From Szabonella alba (lineage in GTDB: Bacteria > Pseudomonadota > Alphaproteobacteria > Rhodobacterales > Rhodobacteraceae), in assembly GCF_016765775.1 (NCBI RefSeq), contig NZ_JAESVN010000003.1, positions 248,001-312,000 on the forward strand: DNA of 64,000 nucleotides. Reading direction: 5' to 3'. Both the position numbers and the translations under genes were made by a program. The notes under the pieces were generated by a model. It saw only the letters and a program-made list of their open reading frames with translations, was not told the origin of the DNA and ran no database searches. Positions 48,835-57,768 of this stretch are shown in pieces. Every line of letters begins with the position of its first letter. Within the stretch, counting starts at the first letter, position 1.

Positions 48835-48864
48835 TTAATACCCGATGCGCCCCCCCGACGTCAA
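48835..48864 (-). promoter_or_regulatory. ivd: Sigma70-type promoter of the leucine-degradation operon
   Basis: Read leftward: TTGACG, 18 bases, TATTAA, ending 37 bases before the ivd ATG. It is the best -35/-10 pair in the 176-base gap between ivd and kdsA. Confidence 0.65.
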
Positions 48865-48973
48865 ATCAATTTGAAACGCCCGACTGCAAAGATTGACAAC
48901 GCCGCCCCGCTGCGGCACCGGCAGGAAAGAGGTGCTGCATCCCCGGCGCCGAAGCCAATCGGAAAGGATCGCC

Positions 48974-49807
48974 ATGGAACCGGCAAGACAGGTACGGGCA
49001 GGCACTGTGACCTTCGACAATGCCGGGCCGCTGGCCTTCATCCTTGGCCCCTGCCAGATGGAAAGCCGCGATCATGCGCTGGAGATGGCCGCCGCCATTG
49101 CCGAGATCACCGCCGCGACCGGCCAGCGCGCGGTGTTCAAGGCCTCATACGACAAGGCCAACCGCACCAGCCTGTCGGGCGCGCGCGGCATCGGCATGGC
49201 CCGGGCCATGGAGGTCTTTGCCGAGATCAAGGAGAAGCACGGCTTTGCAGTCCTGACCGATGTGCATGAAGCCGCACATTGCGCGCCCGTCGCCGAAGTT
49301 TGCGATATCCTGCAGATCCCGGCCTTTCTGTGCCGCCAGACCGATCTGCTGATCGCCGCTGCGCAAACCGGGCGGGTGGTCAATGTCAAGAAAGGGCAGT
49401 TTCTGGCCCCCTGGGACATGAAGAATGTCGCGGCCAAGATCACCGGATCGGGCAATCCGAACCTTCTGCTGACCGAACGCGGCGTCTCGTTTGGTTACAA
49501 TACGCTTGTCACCGATTTCCGCGCCCTGCCGATCATGGCCGAAACCGGCGCCCCGGTGATCTTCGACGCCACCCATTCGGTGCAGCAACCGGGCGGTCAG
49601 GGCGGATCGACTGGCGGGCAGCGGGAATTCGTGCCGGTGCTGGCGCGCGCTGCCGTGGCGGTGGGGGTTGCGGGTGTCTTCATCGAAACCCATGACGACC
49701 CCGACCGCGCACCCTCGGACGGGCCGAACATGGTGCCGCTGTCGGAACTGGGGGCGCTGCTGACCTCGCTTGCCGCGATTGATGCACTGGTCAAGGGCCG
49801 CATCTGA
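48974..49807 (+). CDS. kdsA: 3-deoxy-8-phosphooctulonate synthase
   Basis: Condenses arabinose-5-phosphate and phosphoenolpyruvate to KDO-8-phosphate for lipopolysaccharide. The 277 residues show VFKASYDKANRTSLSG, DVHEAAHCAPVAEVCDILQI and VIFDATHSVQQPGGQGGSTG. At the position where E. coli KdsA has Asn (NVLES), this protein has Cys (CQMES), which by alignment marks the metal-dependent class. I chose the ATG at 48974, with AGGA six bases upstream, over an ATG 27 codons earlier that lacks family similarity. Confidence 0.95.
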   Translation: MEPARQVRAGTVTFDNAGPLAFILGPCQMESRDHALEMAAAIAEITAATGQRAVFKASYDKANRTSLSGARGIGMARAMEVFAEIKEKHGFAVLTDVHEAAHCAPVAEVCDILQIPAFLCRQTDLLIAAAQTGRVVNVKKGQFLAPWDMKNVAAKITGSGNPNLLLTERGVSFGYNTLVTDFRALPIMAETGAPVIFDATHSVQQPGGQGGSTGGQREFVPVLARAAVAVGVAGVFIETHDDPDRAPSDGPNMVPLSELGALLTSLAAIDALVKGRI

Positions 49808-49840
49808 CGCGCCACGCGCGCCTGCCCCATTAACCTTGCA

Positions 49841-49903
49841 AGAATACCTTGGGGCAAAAATACCTCGGGGTGAGCCGCCACCGGCGGCGAGGGGCAGCGC
49901 CCC
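49841..49903 (+). repeat. Dispersed intergenic repeat with two small hairpins, after kdsA
   Basis: A doubled AATACCTYGGGG (16-base period, 49843-49870) is followed by hairpins GCCGCC-ACC-GGCGGC and GGGGC-AGC-GCCCC. It lies between kdsA and DUF2948, which converge, so it may act as a transcription end for either. Confidence 0.6.
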
Positions 49904-49919
49904 TCAGCCTTCGACCGTG

Positions 49920-50396
49920 CTACGCCCCGTGATCCGGCGCCTTGCCCGAGGGCGCGCGATAGGGCCGGGTCACATCCCGCGCCGTGGCGTTCAACGCTTC
50001 GACCTCCAGTCGCAGCGCCCCGTCGCCCGCCAGTGTCAGGATGACCGCACCGGTGCCGTCTTCGCCCGGCTCGAATTCCAGCGACAGGATGGACAGAACC
50101 GTATCTTCATCCCCCCGGGGCAGTCCTTGCGAACGCACGGCCATCACATCGCGGAACAGGACCATCGTGCGCACCCGCTCGAACGCGCGGCCCTCGCGCG
50201 TGGCGGCCTCCCGGTCCTCCCAGCGAAAGCGATTGGCCAGCAGCGCAAATTCCCGAGATCTGGCGATATGGCGCAGATCGGCAACGGTCAGCACCGCATC
50301 CTGCAGCAGGGCCGACAGCACGGTCAGATCCCCGGCATCCTGCACCAGAAAGGCAAGCGGGCGTTCGGCCCCGTCGGCGTAGGAGGCGTCCGTCAT
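49920..50396 (-). CDS. DUF2948 family protein
   Basis: A 158-residue soluble protein of the DUF2948 family; function unknown. Visible blocks are [35 protein letters not shown] and [20 protein letters not shown], suggesting a beta-rich fold. The ATG overlaps the murA stop as ATGA, an arrangement I associate with other Rhodobacterales, so a link to envelope synthesis is possible but unproven. Confidence 0.88.
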   Translation of the reverse strand: MTDASYADGAERPLAFLVQDAGDLTVLSALLQDAVLTVADLRHIARSREFALLANRFRWEDREAATREGRAFERVRTMVLFRDVMAVRSQGLPRGDEDTVLSILSLEFEPGEDGTGAVILTLAGDGALRLEVEALNATARDVTRPYRAPSGKAPDHGA

Positions 50397-51661
50397 GCTG
50401 CGATCCGTTCGATCTTTGCCCCACAGGCGCGCAGTTTTTCCTCGACCCGCTCATAGCCGCGATCAAGGTGATAGACGCGGCTCAGCACGGTTTCTCCCTC
50501 GGCGGCCAGCCCGGCAAGGATCAGACTGACCGAGGCCCGCAGGTCGGTCGCCATCACCGGCGCACCGCGCAGCCGGTCCACCCCGGTCACTGTCGCCGTG
50601 CCACCATGCACCTCGATCCGCGCGCCCATGCGGGTCAGTTCGGGCGCATGCATGAAGCGGTTCTCGAAAATCCGTTCCTCCAGCACCGACACCCCGTCAG
50701 CGGTGCAAAGCAGCGCCATCATCTGGGCCTGCAGATCGGTCGGAAAGCCGGGGAAGGGTTCGGTCACCACATCCACCGCCCGCACCCGGCCATTGCGCCG
50801 CGCGACCTTCAGCCCGCGCGCCGTCTCCTCAACCGTGATCCCCGCCGCATCCAGCCTTTCGCAGAAAGCGCCCAGCAACTCGATCCGCCCGCCCAGAAGC
50901 TCAACTTCACCGCCGCAGATCGCGGGGGCCAGCATATAGGTGCCCAGCTCAATCCGGTCGGCAACCACCGGATGGGTCGCCCCGCCCAGACGGTCCACCC
51001 CCTGAATGGTGATGGTCGATGTTCCCTCGCCTTCAATCTGCGCGCCCATCCGGCGCAGGCATTGCGCCAGATCCACAATCTCGGGTTCGCGCGCGGCGTT
51101 CTTCAGAACGGTCGTGCCGCGCGCCAGCGTCGCGGCCAGCAGCGCATTTTCGGTCGCGCCGACCGAGACGATGGGAAATTCGAAAACCGCGCCTTTCAGC
51201 CGCCCGCCGGGGGCCTTGGCATGGACGTACCCGTCGCGCAGGTCCAGTTCGGCCCCCATCGCCTCCAGCGCGCGCAGATGCAGATCAACGGGCCGCGCGC
51301 CGATGGCGCAACCGCCGGGCAAGGAAACGATGGCATGGCCGTCCCGCGCCAGCATCGGCCCCAGCACCAGAATCGAGGCGCGCATCTTGCGGACGATATC
51401 GTAATCCGCCGTATGATTGTGGATGTCATGGCTGGACATGGCCAGCACCTGCCCCGATTGCAGGCTGGCCACCTCGGCCCCCAGACTGCCCAGAAGCTGG
51501 GTCATCGTGCGGATATCCGACAGTCGCGGCGCATTGGTCAGCGTCAGCGGCTCTTCGGTCAGCAAGGTCGCGGGCATCAGTGTCAGACAGGCATTCTTGG
51601 CCCCTGCAATCGGGATCTCACCCTGAAGCGCCCCGCCGCCCCGCACCACTATCGAATCCAT
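50393..51661 (-). CDS. murA: UDP-N-acetylglucosamine 1-carboxyvinyltransferase
   Basis: First committed step of peptidoglycan synthesis, transferring enolpyruvate to UDP-GlcNAc. The 422 residues show [20 protein letters not shown] with the Lys-Asn substrate pair, and the catalytic Cys in [17 protein letters not shown], the residue attacked by fosfomycin. The 3' end overlaps the DUF2948 gene. It lies 9 bases after a small gene of unknown function. Confidence 0.97.
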   Translation of the reverse strand: MDSIVVRGGGALQGEIPIAGAKNACLTLMPATLLTEEPLTLTNAPRLSDIRTMTQLLGSLGAEVASLQSGQVLAMSSHDIHNHTADYDIVRKMRASILVLGPMLARDGHAIVSLPGGCAIGARPVDLHLRALEAMGAELDLRDGYVHAKAPGGRLKGAVFEFPIVSVGATENALLAATLARGTTVLKNAAREPEIVDLAQCLRRMGAQIEGEGTSTITIQGVDRLGGATHPVVADRIELGTYMLAPAICGGEVELLGGRIELLGAFCERLDAAGITVEETARGLKVARRNGRVRAVDVVTEPFPGFPTDLQAQMMALLCTADGVSVLEERIFENRFMHAPELTRMGARIEVHGGTATVTGVDRLRGAPVMATDLRASVSLILAGLAAEGETVLSRVYHLDRGYERVEEKLRACGAKIERIAA

Positions 51662-51670
51662 CGTCCTGCC

Positions 51671-51880
51671 CTACTCTGTGCTATCTGTGTGATCGGCCCC
51701 GCCGGGGGTGTCATTGTCCCCCGACCGCGCCCTTGCCTGTGCCTTGCGCCGCGCCATATTGGCCTTCAGCGCCGCCCTGAGCCGCCCTTCCCGCGTGTCG
51801 GCAGCCTTGGCCGCACCGGGTTTTCCCGGTGCCTGCCCCTTGGTTCCGGGCGCTGTCGGCGGTCTTTCTTCCTGCGTCAT
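51671..51880 (-). CDS. Small basic protein of unknown function upstream of murA
   Basis: A 69-residue polar protein, MTQEERPPTAPGTKGQAPGK..., low in hydrophobic residues, with a basic helix RLRAALKANMARRKAQAR and an acidic end. It is probably partly disordered; I do not recognise a domain. The ATG at 51880 follows an AGGGG; an ATG at 51904 is also in frame. Nine bases before murA suggests co-transcription. Confidence 0.6.
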   Translation of the reverse strand: MTQEERPPTAPGTKGQAPGKPGAAKAADTREGRLRAALKANMARRKAQARARSGDNDTPGGADHTDSTE

Positions 51881-51923
51881 GTCCCCTCTGTAGCGCAGCG
51901 GCAAAAAAGGGTCCAGATTGCCC

Positions 51924-51952
51924 TTGCATGGTCCGGAGTTTCCAATTAATCA
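51924..51952 (+). promoter_or_regulatory. Candidate promoter of tRNA-Thr
   Basis: TTGCAT, 17 bases, TAATCA, ending 50 bases before the tRNA 5' end. Moderate fit to the sigma70 consensus. Confidence 0.4.
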
Positions 51953-52002
51953 GCCGCCACATGACGCGAAACGGCCCGGACGGACCCTCGCGACATCAAG
52001 AT

Positions 52003-52077
52003 GCTGTGGTAGCTCAGTGGTAGAGCACACCCTTGGTAAGGGTGAGGTCGAGAGTTCAATCCTCTCTCACAGCACCA
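52003..52077 (+). tRNA. tRNA-Thr (GGT)
   Basis: 75 nt including an encoded CCA. The acceptor stem GCTGTGG pairs with TCACAGC (one G-T); the D stem is GCTC/GAGC; the anticodon stem ACCCT/AGGGT holds the loop TTGGTAA, anticodon GGT, reading ACC/ACT; the T arm is GAGAG-TTCAATC-CTCTC. No other tRNA is nearby. Confidence 0.97.
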
Positions 52078-52153
52078 TCCTAACCCCTGTGAATTCAATT
52101 CAGAATTTGAAACCTGCGCGGCACAGTCCTGTTCCCGCGCAGCCCCTTGTTCT

Positions 52154-53383
52154 TCAGGCCGCCGCCTTTTCCGCGTCTGCTGGGGCACGGCTGGCGCCCA
52201 GTCTGGGATGCAGCCGCCCGGCGATGGCGAAGGCCACCCCCATGCCCAGGCCGCAGGCGGCAAAGACCCCCGCCACCGGGGAAACCAGCAGCACCAGCCA
52301 GGCGACACCGGGCGTCAGAATCCCCGAGACATCGCGGAAACTGGAATAGACAGCCGCCATCTCGGTCCGTTCCGAGGGTTTCACCGCCATCAGGAAGGGC
52401 AGGCTGCCGCAGACATCCAGCATGACCAGCCCGATCGAGGCCAGCATCAGCGTGGCCACAACCGCCCAGGGCACGGGCGCCGCAATCCAGGCCACTACGA
52501 ACAGCACTCCACAGAACGCAAAAGTCATCCGCACCGCCGCGCGCACAGAAAAGCGATGCACCAGCCGCAGCATCAGGGGGGTGGCGAACAGCAGCGCATT
52601 TGACAGTGAGAGCGCAATGCCGCCGATGGTTTCCCCCAGCCCGTTCTGGATTGCGTAGATCGGCAGATAAACGACATAGACCCACCAGCCGCAGGACCGG
52701 ATCACCGCGAAAAGCCAGCCTGCGATCAGCCTAGGCTGATCCAGAAACCGCCCCAGAAAGGCCAGCGGGTTGGGTGCGGGCCCCTTCGCCCTTGCGATCT
52801 GCTTGCCATTGCCCAGCCGCAGTTTCCAGAACACCGCGATCAGCGCCACGGCAAAACAGGAGGCAAGGATGAAGGGCGCGGGTTCCCACCAGTTCAGCAG
52901 CCAGACCCCCAGCACCGGCCCGATCATCCAGCTGGCGGCACTGTAGACCATGCGCATGCTTTCATTGCGGCCCAGTTCGGCACGCCCGATATAATCCAGC
53001 ACATAGGCATTGAGGCAGACCGAAAAGGTGACCGTGCCGACCGCATTGACCATCAGCGCCACGGCCTTGAGCTCCGGCACCCCGGTCAACGCCAGCCCCA
53101 TGCCGCATAGGTACAGCAGCCCCGCCAGCGTGAAAACCCAGCGCCGCGCCACGAACCGCGTCAGCCAGGGCACCATCATCCCGCAGACCAAGGAGATGAT
53201 CCCGACCGTGAAATAGATCCCCGAAACCAGCCCCGCATCCTGAAAGGCGCGATACAGGACCAGCGGCATCACCGACAGCAACACGCCCCGGATGCCCGCC
53301 TCCAATGATGACAGAAGCGCAAAATGCTCGACCCTCGGCGTGGGCGAATGGGTCAGGTATAGCGGACTGCGCGGTGTGAACAT
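52154..53383 (-). CDS. Major facilitator superfamily permease
   Basis: Inner-membrane transporter of 409 residues with about 12 hydrophobic helices and an MFS-like cytoplasmic loop with Arg (LTRFVARRWVFTLAGLLYLCG) after the second helix. The middle carries a basic loop (LRLGNGKQIARAKGPAPNP) between the two six-helix halves. Substrate unknown; neighbours (tRNA, rraB) give no hint. The 222-base gap behind its start has no gene I can support. Confidence 0.88.
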   Translation of the reverse strand: MFTPRSPLYLTHSPTPRVEHFALLSSLEAGIRGVLLSVMPLVLYRAFQDAGLVSGIYFTVGIISLVCGMMVPWLTRFVARRWVFTLAGLLYLCGMGLALTGVPELKAVALMVNAVGTVTFSVCLNAYVLDYIGRAELGRNESMRMVYSAASWMIGPVLGVWLLNWWEPAPFILASCFAVALIAVFWKLRLGNGKQIARAKGPAPNPLAFLGRFLDQPRLIAGWLFAVIRSCGWWVYVVYLPIYAIQNGLGETIGGIALSLSNALLFATPLMLRLVHRFSVRAAVRMTFAFCGVLFVVAWIAAPVPWAVVATLMLASIGLVMLDVCGSLPFLMAVKPSERTEMAAVYSSFRDVSGILTPGVAWLVLLVSPVAGVFAACGLGMGVAFAIAGRLHPRLGASRAPADAEKAAA

Positions 53384-53605
53384 CGGGACATTGGCCTGTG
53401 GCGGGGCGATGGATCCGGCTTATCCAGAATCCATGATCACGCCTGTCCTCTGTGGCGCGATTCGCAAGGGTCTTCAATCACGTGCAAGACGCATCAGGGG
53501 TCGGTTTCGTCACATCCGCCCCGTCGCCAATGGCAGGGCCGATAGAAGGGCAGCGAATGGCGGCCCTAAATCAGCCCGCGCTGAACCGGGTCGGGCCGCG
53601 CGGGA

Positions 53606-53926
53606 TCACTCCAGCAATTCCCAGCCATCGGGCTCAAACCCGAAGGGCAGCGCGATCTTCGTTGCGCGCTCCTCCTCGGTCCAGATTGCCGTGGCGGTAA
53701 TCGCAATGGGGCCGATCCGGGCCTCCAGCGTCTCGCCATCCTCATCCAGCCTTGTCTCGAATCCCGCTGCCTTCAGCGCCTTTTCGACCTTGGCAAAGGG
53801 CGCATCCAGATCATCGGCCAGAAACAGGAAATTCACCACGGCCCGGGCTGGCAGATCCTCGATCTTGCCGATCTCCTCGAAGGTCTCGAAGGTCTCGGCG
53901 CGCTGCGCTGCGTAATCATGGCTCAT
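53606..53926 (-). CDS. rraB: RraB-type regulator of ribonuclease E
   Basis: Small protein expected to bind RNase E and modulate mRNA decay. The 106 residues match RraB: RAVVNFLFLADDLDAPFAKV, then LKAAGFETRLDEDGETLEA, typical of the ferredoxin-like fold. It is 77 bases after the amidohydrolase gene, co-directional. A partial RNase E/G gene, its likely class of partner, lies at the right end of the window. Confidence 0.85.
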   Translation of the reverse strand: MSHDYAAQRAETFETFEEIGKIEDLPARAVVNFLFLADDLDAPFAKVEKALKAAGFETRLDEDGETLEARIGPIAITATAIWTEEERATKIALPFGFEPDGWELLE

Positions 53927-54003
53927 ATCCGCCTCCCGGCTTGGTCCTGTCCCCTCTGATGCGACGGATCACGCAGATTGGCAAGGGCCGGGCGGCGCGG
54001 GCC

Positions 54004-55338
54004 TTATCCCATCAGCCGGCGCGCCAGCCGGTTTTGCCGCTCGACCAGCAGGGGAAGATCAACCGTGGTCAGAACCCCGCCCGCAACCACCTGCTTTCCC
54101 TCGACAAACAGATCGCGAACCCGGGTCGGACCGGCCAGCAGCAGCGCCGCCTTGTCCCAACTTCCGGCGCTCTCAACGCCCGAGACATCCCAGACCGCGA
54201 TATCCGCCCGCTTGCCAAGGTCCAGACTGCCGCAATCGGTGCGGCCCAGAACCTGCGCCCCGCCCCGGGTCGCGATTTCCAACGCCTCACGCGCCGACAT
54301 CGCATCCGCGCCTTGCGCCACGCGCTGCAACAGCATCGCCTGCCGCGCCTCGGCCACAAGGTTTCCGGCATCGTTCGAGGCCGAGCCATCGACCCCCAGC
54401 CCGACCTTGACGCCCCGGTCACGCATCGCCCGCACCGGCGCAATCCCCGAGCCCAGCCGACAGTTCGAACAGGGGCAATGCGCCACCCCGGTTTGTGATC
54501 TGGCAAACAGATCAATCTCCTGCGCGTCGATCTTCACGCAATGCGCATGCCAGACATCCGGCCCGGTCCAGCCCAGATCCTCGGCATACTGGCCCGGGCG
54601 GCAGCCGAAATTGGCAAGGCTATAGGCGATGTCCTCGTCATTCTCGGCCAGATGGGTATGCAGCATCACGCCCTTGTCGCGGGCCAGCAATGCCGCCTCT
54701 CGCATCAGGTCACGACTGACCGAAAAGGGCGAACAGGGCGCAATACCCACCCGGACCATCGCGCCGGGGCGCGGATCGTGGAAGGCATCGACCACCCGGA
54801 TGCAATCCTCCAGAATTGCCGCCTCCCGCTCCACCAGAGCGTCGGGCGGCAGCCCCCCCGCGCTTTCCCCGATACTCATCGCGCCGCGCGTGGGATGGAA
54901 GCGCAGCCCCACCTCCTGCGCCGCGGCAATCGTGTCATCCAGCCGCGCGCCGTTGGGATAAAGATAAAGGTGATCAGAGGTCATCGTGCAGCCCGACAAC
55001 GCCAGTTCCGCAAGCCCCGCCTGCGCCGAGACAAACATTTCCTCAGGGCCGAACCGCGCCCAGATCGGATAAAGCGTCTTCAGCCAGCCAAACAGCAGCG
55101 CGTCCTGACCACCCGGCACGGCACGGGTCAGCGTCTGGTAAAGATGGTGATGCGTGTTCACCAGCCCCGGCGTGACCACGCAGCCCCGGGCCTCGATCAC
55201 CCGGCCTGCGGTTTCCAACCCGTGGCCCAGTTCCGCGATCACCCCGTCCCGGATGCGCAGATCGGCCCCGGCAAGTTCGGTCCCCGCCGCATCAACGGTC
55301 AGAATCGTATCTGCATTTCTGATCAGGATTTCAGACAT
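54004..55338 (-). CDS. Amidohydrolase, probable 8-oxoguanine deaminase
   Basis: Zinc amidohydrolase of 444 residues related to 8-oxoguanine deaminase/ATZ-TRZ enzymes. The metal ligands are in VNTHHHLYQTL at about 65-75 and LHTHLAEND, with HAHCVKIDAQEI, and the late Asp is in GLGVDGSASNDAGN. SGCTMTSDHLYLYPNG is characteristic of the 8-oxoguanine-deaminase branch. The substrate assignment is by family only. Start at 55338 has AGGGG five bases upstream. Confidence 0.85.
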   Translation of the reverse strand: MSEILIRNADTILTVDAAGTELAGADLRIRDGVIAELGHGLETAGRVIEARGCVVTPGLVNTHHHLYQTLTRAVPGGQDALLFGWLKTLYPIWARFGPEEMFVSAQAGLAELALSGCTMTSDHLYLYPNGARLDDTIAAAQEVGLRFHPTRGAMSIGESAGGLPPDALVEREAAILEDCIRVVDAFHDPRPGAMVRVGIAPCSPFSVSRDLMREAALLARDKGVMLHTHLAENDEDIAYSLANFGCRPGQYAEDLGWTGPDVWHAHCVKIDAQEIDLFARSQTGVAHCPCSNCRLGSGIAPVRAMRDRGVKVGLGVDGSASNDAGNLVAEARQAMLLQRVAQGADAMSAREALEIATRGGAQVLGRTDCGSLDLGKRADIAVWDVSGVESAGSWDKAALLLAGPTRVRDLFVEGKQVVAGGVLTTVDLPLLVERQNRLARRLMG

Positions 55339-55440
55339 TTGCGCCCCTTCTTTCACCCTGTTCGGCAGGTTTCAGCCTTACGCGACAGAACAGGGGTGAA
55401 GGACTCGCGCGGCAGGGATCAGACTAACAGCCTGCCCCTG

Positions 55441-56523
55441 TCAGGAAAAGCGCCAGACCGACAGGATATCTTCGCCGATAGCGCGAAACTCTTTCAGGCG
55501 CAGATGCGGGGCGTCGCGCAGCGCCTCCAGCCCCAGCGGCCCCAGCGCCGCGCGCCCCTCCTGCCCGATCAGACGGCCCGCGTTGAACAGCACCAACTCA
55601 TCCACCAGCCCGGCCCGGACCAGCGCAGCACCCAGGCCCGCGCCGCCCTCACAGAACACCCGGGTGATCCCTTCGGCGGCCAGCGCCGTCAGCGCGGCAC
55701 GCAGATCGGGATGCCCGCCGCTTTGCAGCAGGGCGAACAACCTTGCGCCCGTTGCCTCCCAGCCCTGCGTTGCGGCACCTTCTCCATGCAGCACCCAGAC
55801 CGGGGCACCGGCAGCCAGACGCCCCAGACGGCTTTGCGGATCATGCCGCAGGGCGCCGTCGAACAGCACGCGCACCGGCTGCGCCACAGCCCCCAGTTCG
55901 CGCACCCCCAGATCGGGATCGTCGGCCAGTGCCGTGCCCGACCCCACCATCACCGCATCATGCGACAGCCGCATCGCATGAACCGCGCGCCGTGCCTGCG
56001 GCCCCGTGATCCAGCGGCTTTCGCCGGATGCGGTCGCGATACGCCCGTCCAGCGTGGTTGCCAGTTTCAGCGTGACAAAGGGCAGTCCCTGCCCGATCCG
56101 TTTCAGAAATCCCGCATTCAACTGCCGCGCCTCGGCCTCCCGCAGCCCTTCGGTCACGGGTATCCCCGCCGCGCGCAGCATCGCATGACCCCGCCCGGAA
56201 ACCCGCGGGTCGGGATCGGTCAGGGCAGAAACCACCCGCACAACACCCGCCGCGATCAGCCCTTCGGCACAGGGCGGGGTCTTGCCGTGATGGGCGCAGG
56301 GTTCCAGCGTGACATAGGCGGTAGCGCCACGCGCGGCGCTGCCCGCCATATCCAGCGCCCGGCGTTCGGCATGAGGCCGCCCGCCCGGCTGCGTCCAGCC
56401 GCGCCCGATCACGCGGCCGTCTTTCACGATCACACAGCCAACCGCCGGATTGGGCCAGACGCGCCCCAGACCCCGCGCCGCAAGCCGCAGCGCGTGGTCC
56501 ATATGGGCCTCATCCCCGGTCAT
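55441..56523 (-). CDS. ribD: Bifunctional riboflavin biosynthesis protein RibD
   Basis: Deaminase plus reductase for the second and third steps of riboflavin synthesis. The 360 residues have the zinc site [15 protein letters not shown] with [11 protein letters not shown] in the N-terminal deaminase, and a C-terminal reductase ([20 protein letters not shown], then [11 protein letters not shown]). It overlaps nrdR by four bases (ATGA). Confidence 0.96.
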   Translation of the reverse strand: MTGDEAHMDHALRLAARGLGRVWPNPAVGCVIVKDGRVIGRGWTQPGGRPHAERRALDMAGSAARGATAYVTLEPCAHHGKTPPCAEGLIAAGVVRVVSALTDPDPRVSGRGHAMLRAAGIPVTEGLREAEARQLNAGFLKRIGQGLPFVTLKLATTLDGRIATASGESRWITGPQARRAVHAMRLSHDAVMVGSGTALADDPDLGVRELGAVAQPVRVLFDGALRHDPQSRLGRLAAGAPVWVLHGEGAATQGWEATGARLFALLQSGGHPDLRAALTALAAEGITRVFCEGGAGLGAALVRAGLVDELVLFNAGRLIGQEGRAALGPLGLEALRDAPHLRLKEFRAIGEDILSVWRFS

Positions 56524-56987
56524 TCCTCGACGGCAGGGCCGGGGCGCAGTTCGGAAACGAATTTGTCGAAATCATCCGCCGCCTGAAAGTTCTTGTAAAC
56601 GCTGGCAAAGCGCACATAGGCCACGGTGTCTATCCGGGCCAGGCTTTCCATCACGATCTCGCCGATCACTTTCGACGAAATATCCGTCTCGCCCAGACTT
56701 TCCAGCCGCCGCACGATGCCGGAAATCATCTGATCCACCCGTTCAGGGTCGATGGGTCGCTTCTGCAGCGCGATGCGGATCGAGCGTTCCAGCTTGGTCC
56801 GGTCGAAATCCTCCCGCTTGCCGGATGATTTGATGACCACCAGATCACGCAACTGCACCCGTTCATAGGTCGTGAACCGCCCGCCACAGGCCGGACAGAA
56901 CCGCCGCCGTCGGATCGAGACATGATCCTCGGCAGGCCGTGAATCCTTTACCTGCGTGTCGATATTTCCACAAAATGGGCAGCGCAT
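56520..56987 (-). CDS. nrdR: Transcriptional repressor NrdR
   Basis: Zinc and ATP-cone regulator of ribonucleotide reductase genes. The 155 residues start [20 protein letters not shown], with a second Cys pair in CPACGGRF, then an ATP-cone from about residue 46 ([20 protein letters not shown]). It lies upstream of and overlapping ribD, a pairing found widely. Confidence 0.96.
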   Translation of the reverse strand: MRCPFCGNIDTQVKDSRPAEDHVSIRRRRFCPACGGRFTTYERVQLRDLVVIKSSGKREDFDRTKLERSIRIALQKRPIDPERVDQMISGIVRRLESLGETDISSKVIGEIVMESLARIDTVAYVRFASVYKNFQAADDFDKFVSELRPGPAVEE

Positions 56988-57157
56988 CGGCTGTTTCCCC
57001 TTCCTTGTCTTTTGTCCCGCCTCAGATGCGGGGGTTCGCCCCCCTGCTTATGCCGGAACTATAGGTTCCCCCCGAAGTCTTGGGTAGGTCATTCTGCCGG
57101 CCACCACATATCCACAGCGGACCTGTGGCCCATGGGACTCAATTCCATCCATTCACC

Positions 57158-57212
57158 TTGCCCAAATACCTCGGGGGTGAGCCCCGCAGGGGCAAGGGGG
57201 CAGCGCCCCCTT
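57158..57212 (+). repeat. Dispersed intergenic repeat with two hairpins, between nrdR and the acetyltransferase
   Basis: CCTTGCCCAAATACCTCGGG then GGTGA, followed by hairpins GCCCC-GCA-GGGGC (57181-57193) and AAGGGGGC-AGC-GCCCCCTT (57194-57212). Same family as the copies at about 45.9 and 49.85 kb. It is just after the 3' end of the acetyltransferase gene (57231), where it could end transcription. Confidence 0.65.
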
Positions 57213-57230
57213 CCCGCCCCATCCGTCCGT

Positions 57231-57722
57231 TCAGGCCGACAGGATCTTCTGCATCAGTACCAGATCCATCCAGCGCCCGAATTTCCAGCCTGCCTGCGGG
57301 ATGCGCCCCACCTCCTGAAATCCGAGGGCACGGTGAAAGGCGATTCCGGCGGTGTTCTCACCGCTGATCCCGCCCATCAATGAGGCGATATCCTGCCCCC
57401 GCGCCACCGTTTCCAGCGTCGCCATCAACGCGCGTCCCAGCCCGCGCCCATGCGCGGATGGGTCCAGCAGGATCGTATGTTCGGCAATGCGGCGATAGCC
57501 GACGCCGCCGCGAAATGCGCCATAGGTCGCAAAACCCAGCACCTGCCCCGCCTCTTCGGCCAGCAGGAACGGCTGCCCGGCCCCGGCCTTGGCCGCCAGC
57601 AGCTCCCCGATCTCATCGCCGGTTTTTTCAACGTTGTTGAAGGTCGCCGCCGTATAGCGAATCACCGGGTTCCAGATCCGCAAGATGGCGGCACCATCCG
57701 CCGCAGCCGCCGCACGGATCAT
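57231..57722 (-). CDS. GNAT-family acetyltransferase (phosphinothricin acetyltransferase-like)
   Basis: Acetyl-CoA-dependent N-acetyltransferase of 163 residues. RIWNPVIRYTAATFNN at the N-terminus, VGYRRIAEHTILLDPSAHGR containing the acetyl-CoA loop (HGRGLGRAL), and FHRALGFQEVGRIPQ with AGWKFGRWMDLVLMQK are typical of the phosphinothricin acetyltransferase branch, whose natural substrates vary. The ATG at 57722 begins the domain; an upstream ATG lies inside ppx. Confidence 0.9.
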   Translation of the reverse strand: MIRAAAAADGAAILRIWNPVIRYTAATFNNVEKTGDEIGELLAAKAGAGQPFLLAEEAGQVLGFATYGAFRGGVGYRRIAEHTILLDPSAHGRGLGRALMATLETVARGQDIASLMGGISGENTAGIAFHRALGFQEVGRIPQAGWKFGRWMDLVLMQKILSA

Positions 57723-57768
57723 ATCGCAGCCCCGGTGCCGGGCATCAGCAAGACGCCAAAGCGCATTC

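Noticed and set aside
54541-56586. A long rightward open frame of 681 codons opposite the amidohydrolase and ribD
   Set aside because: It is antisense to two clear genes; its composition is that of a frame shadow.
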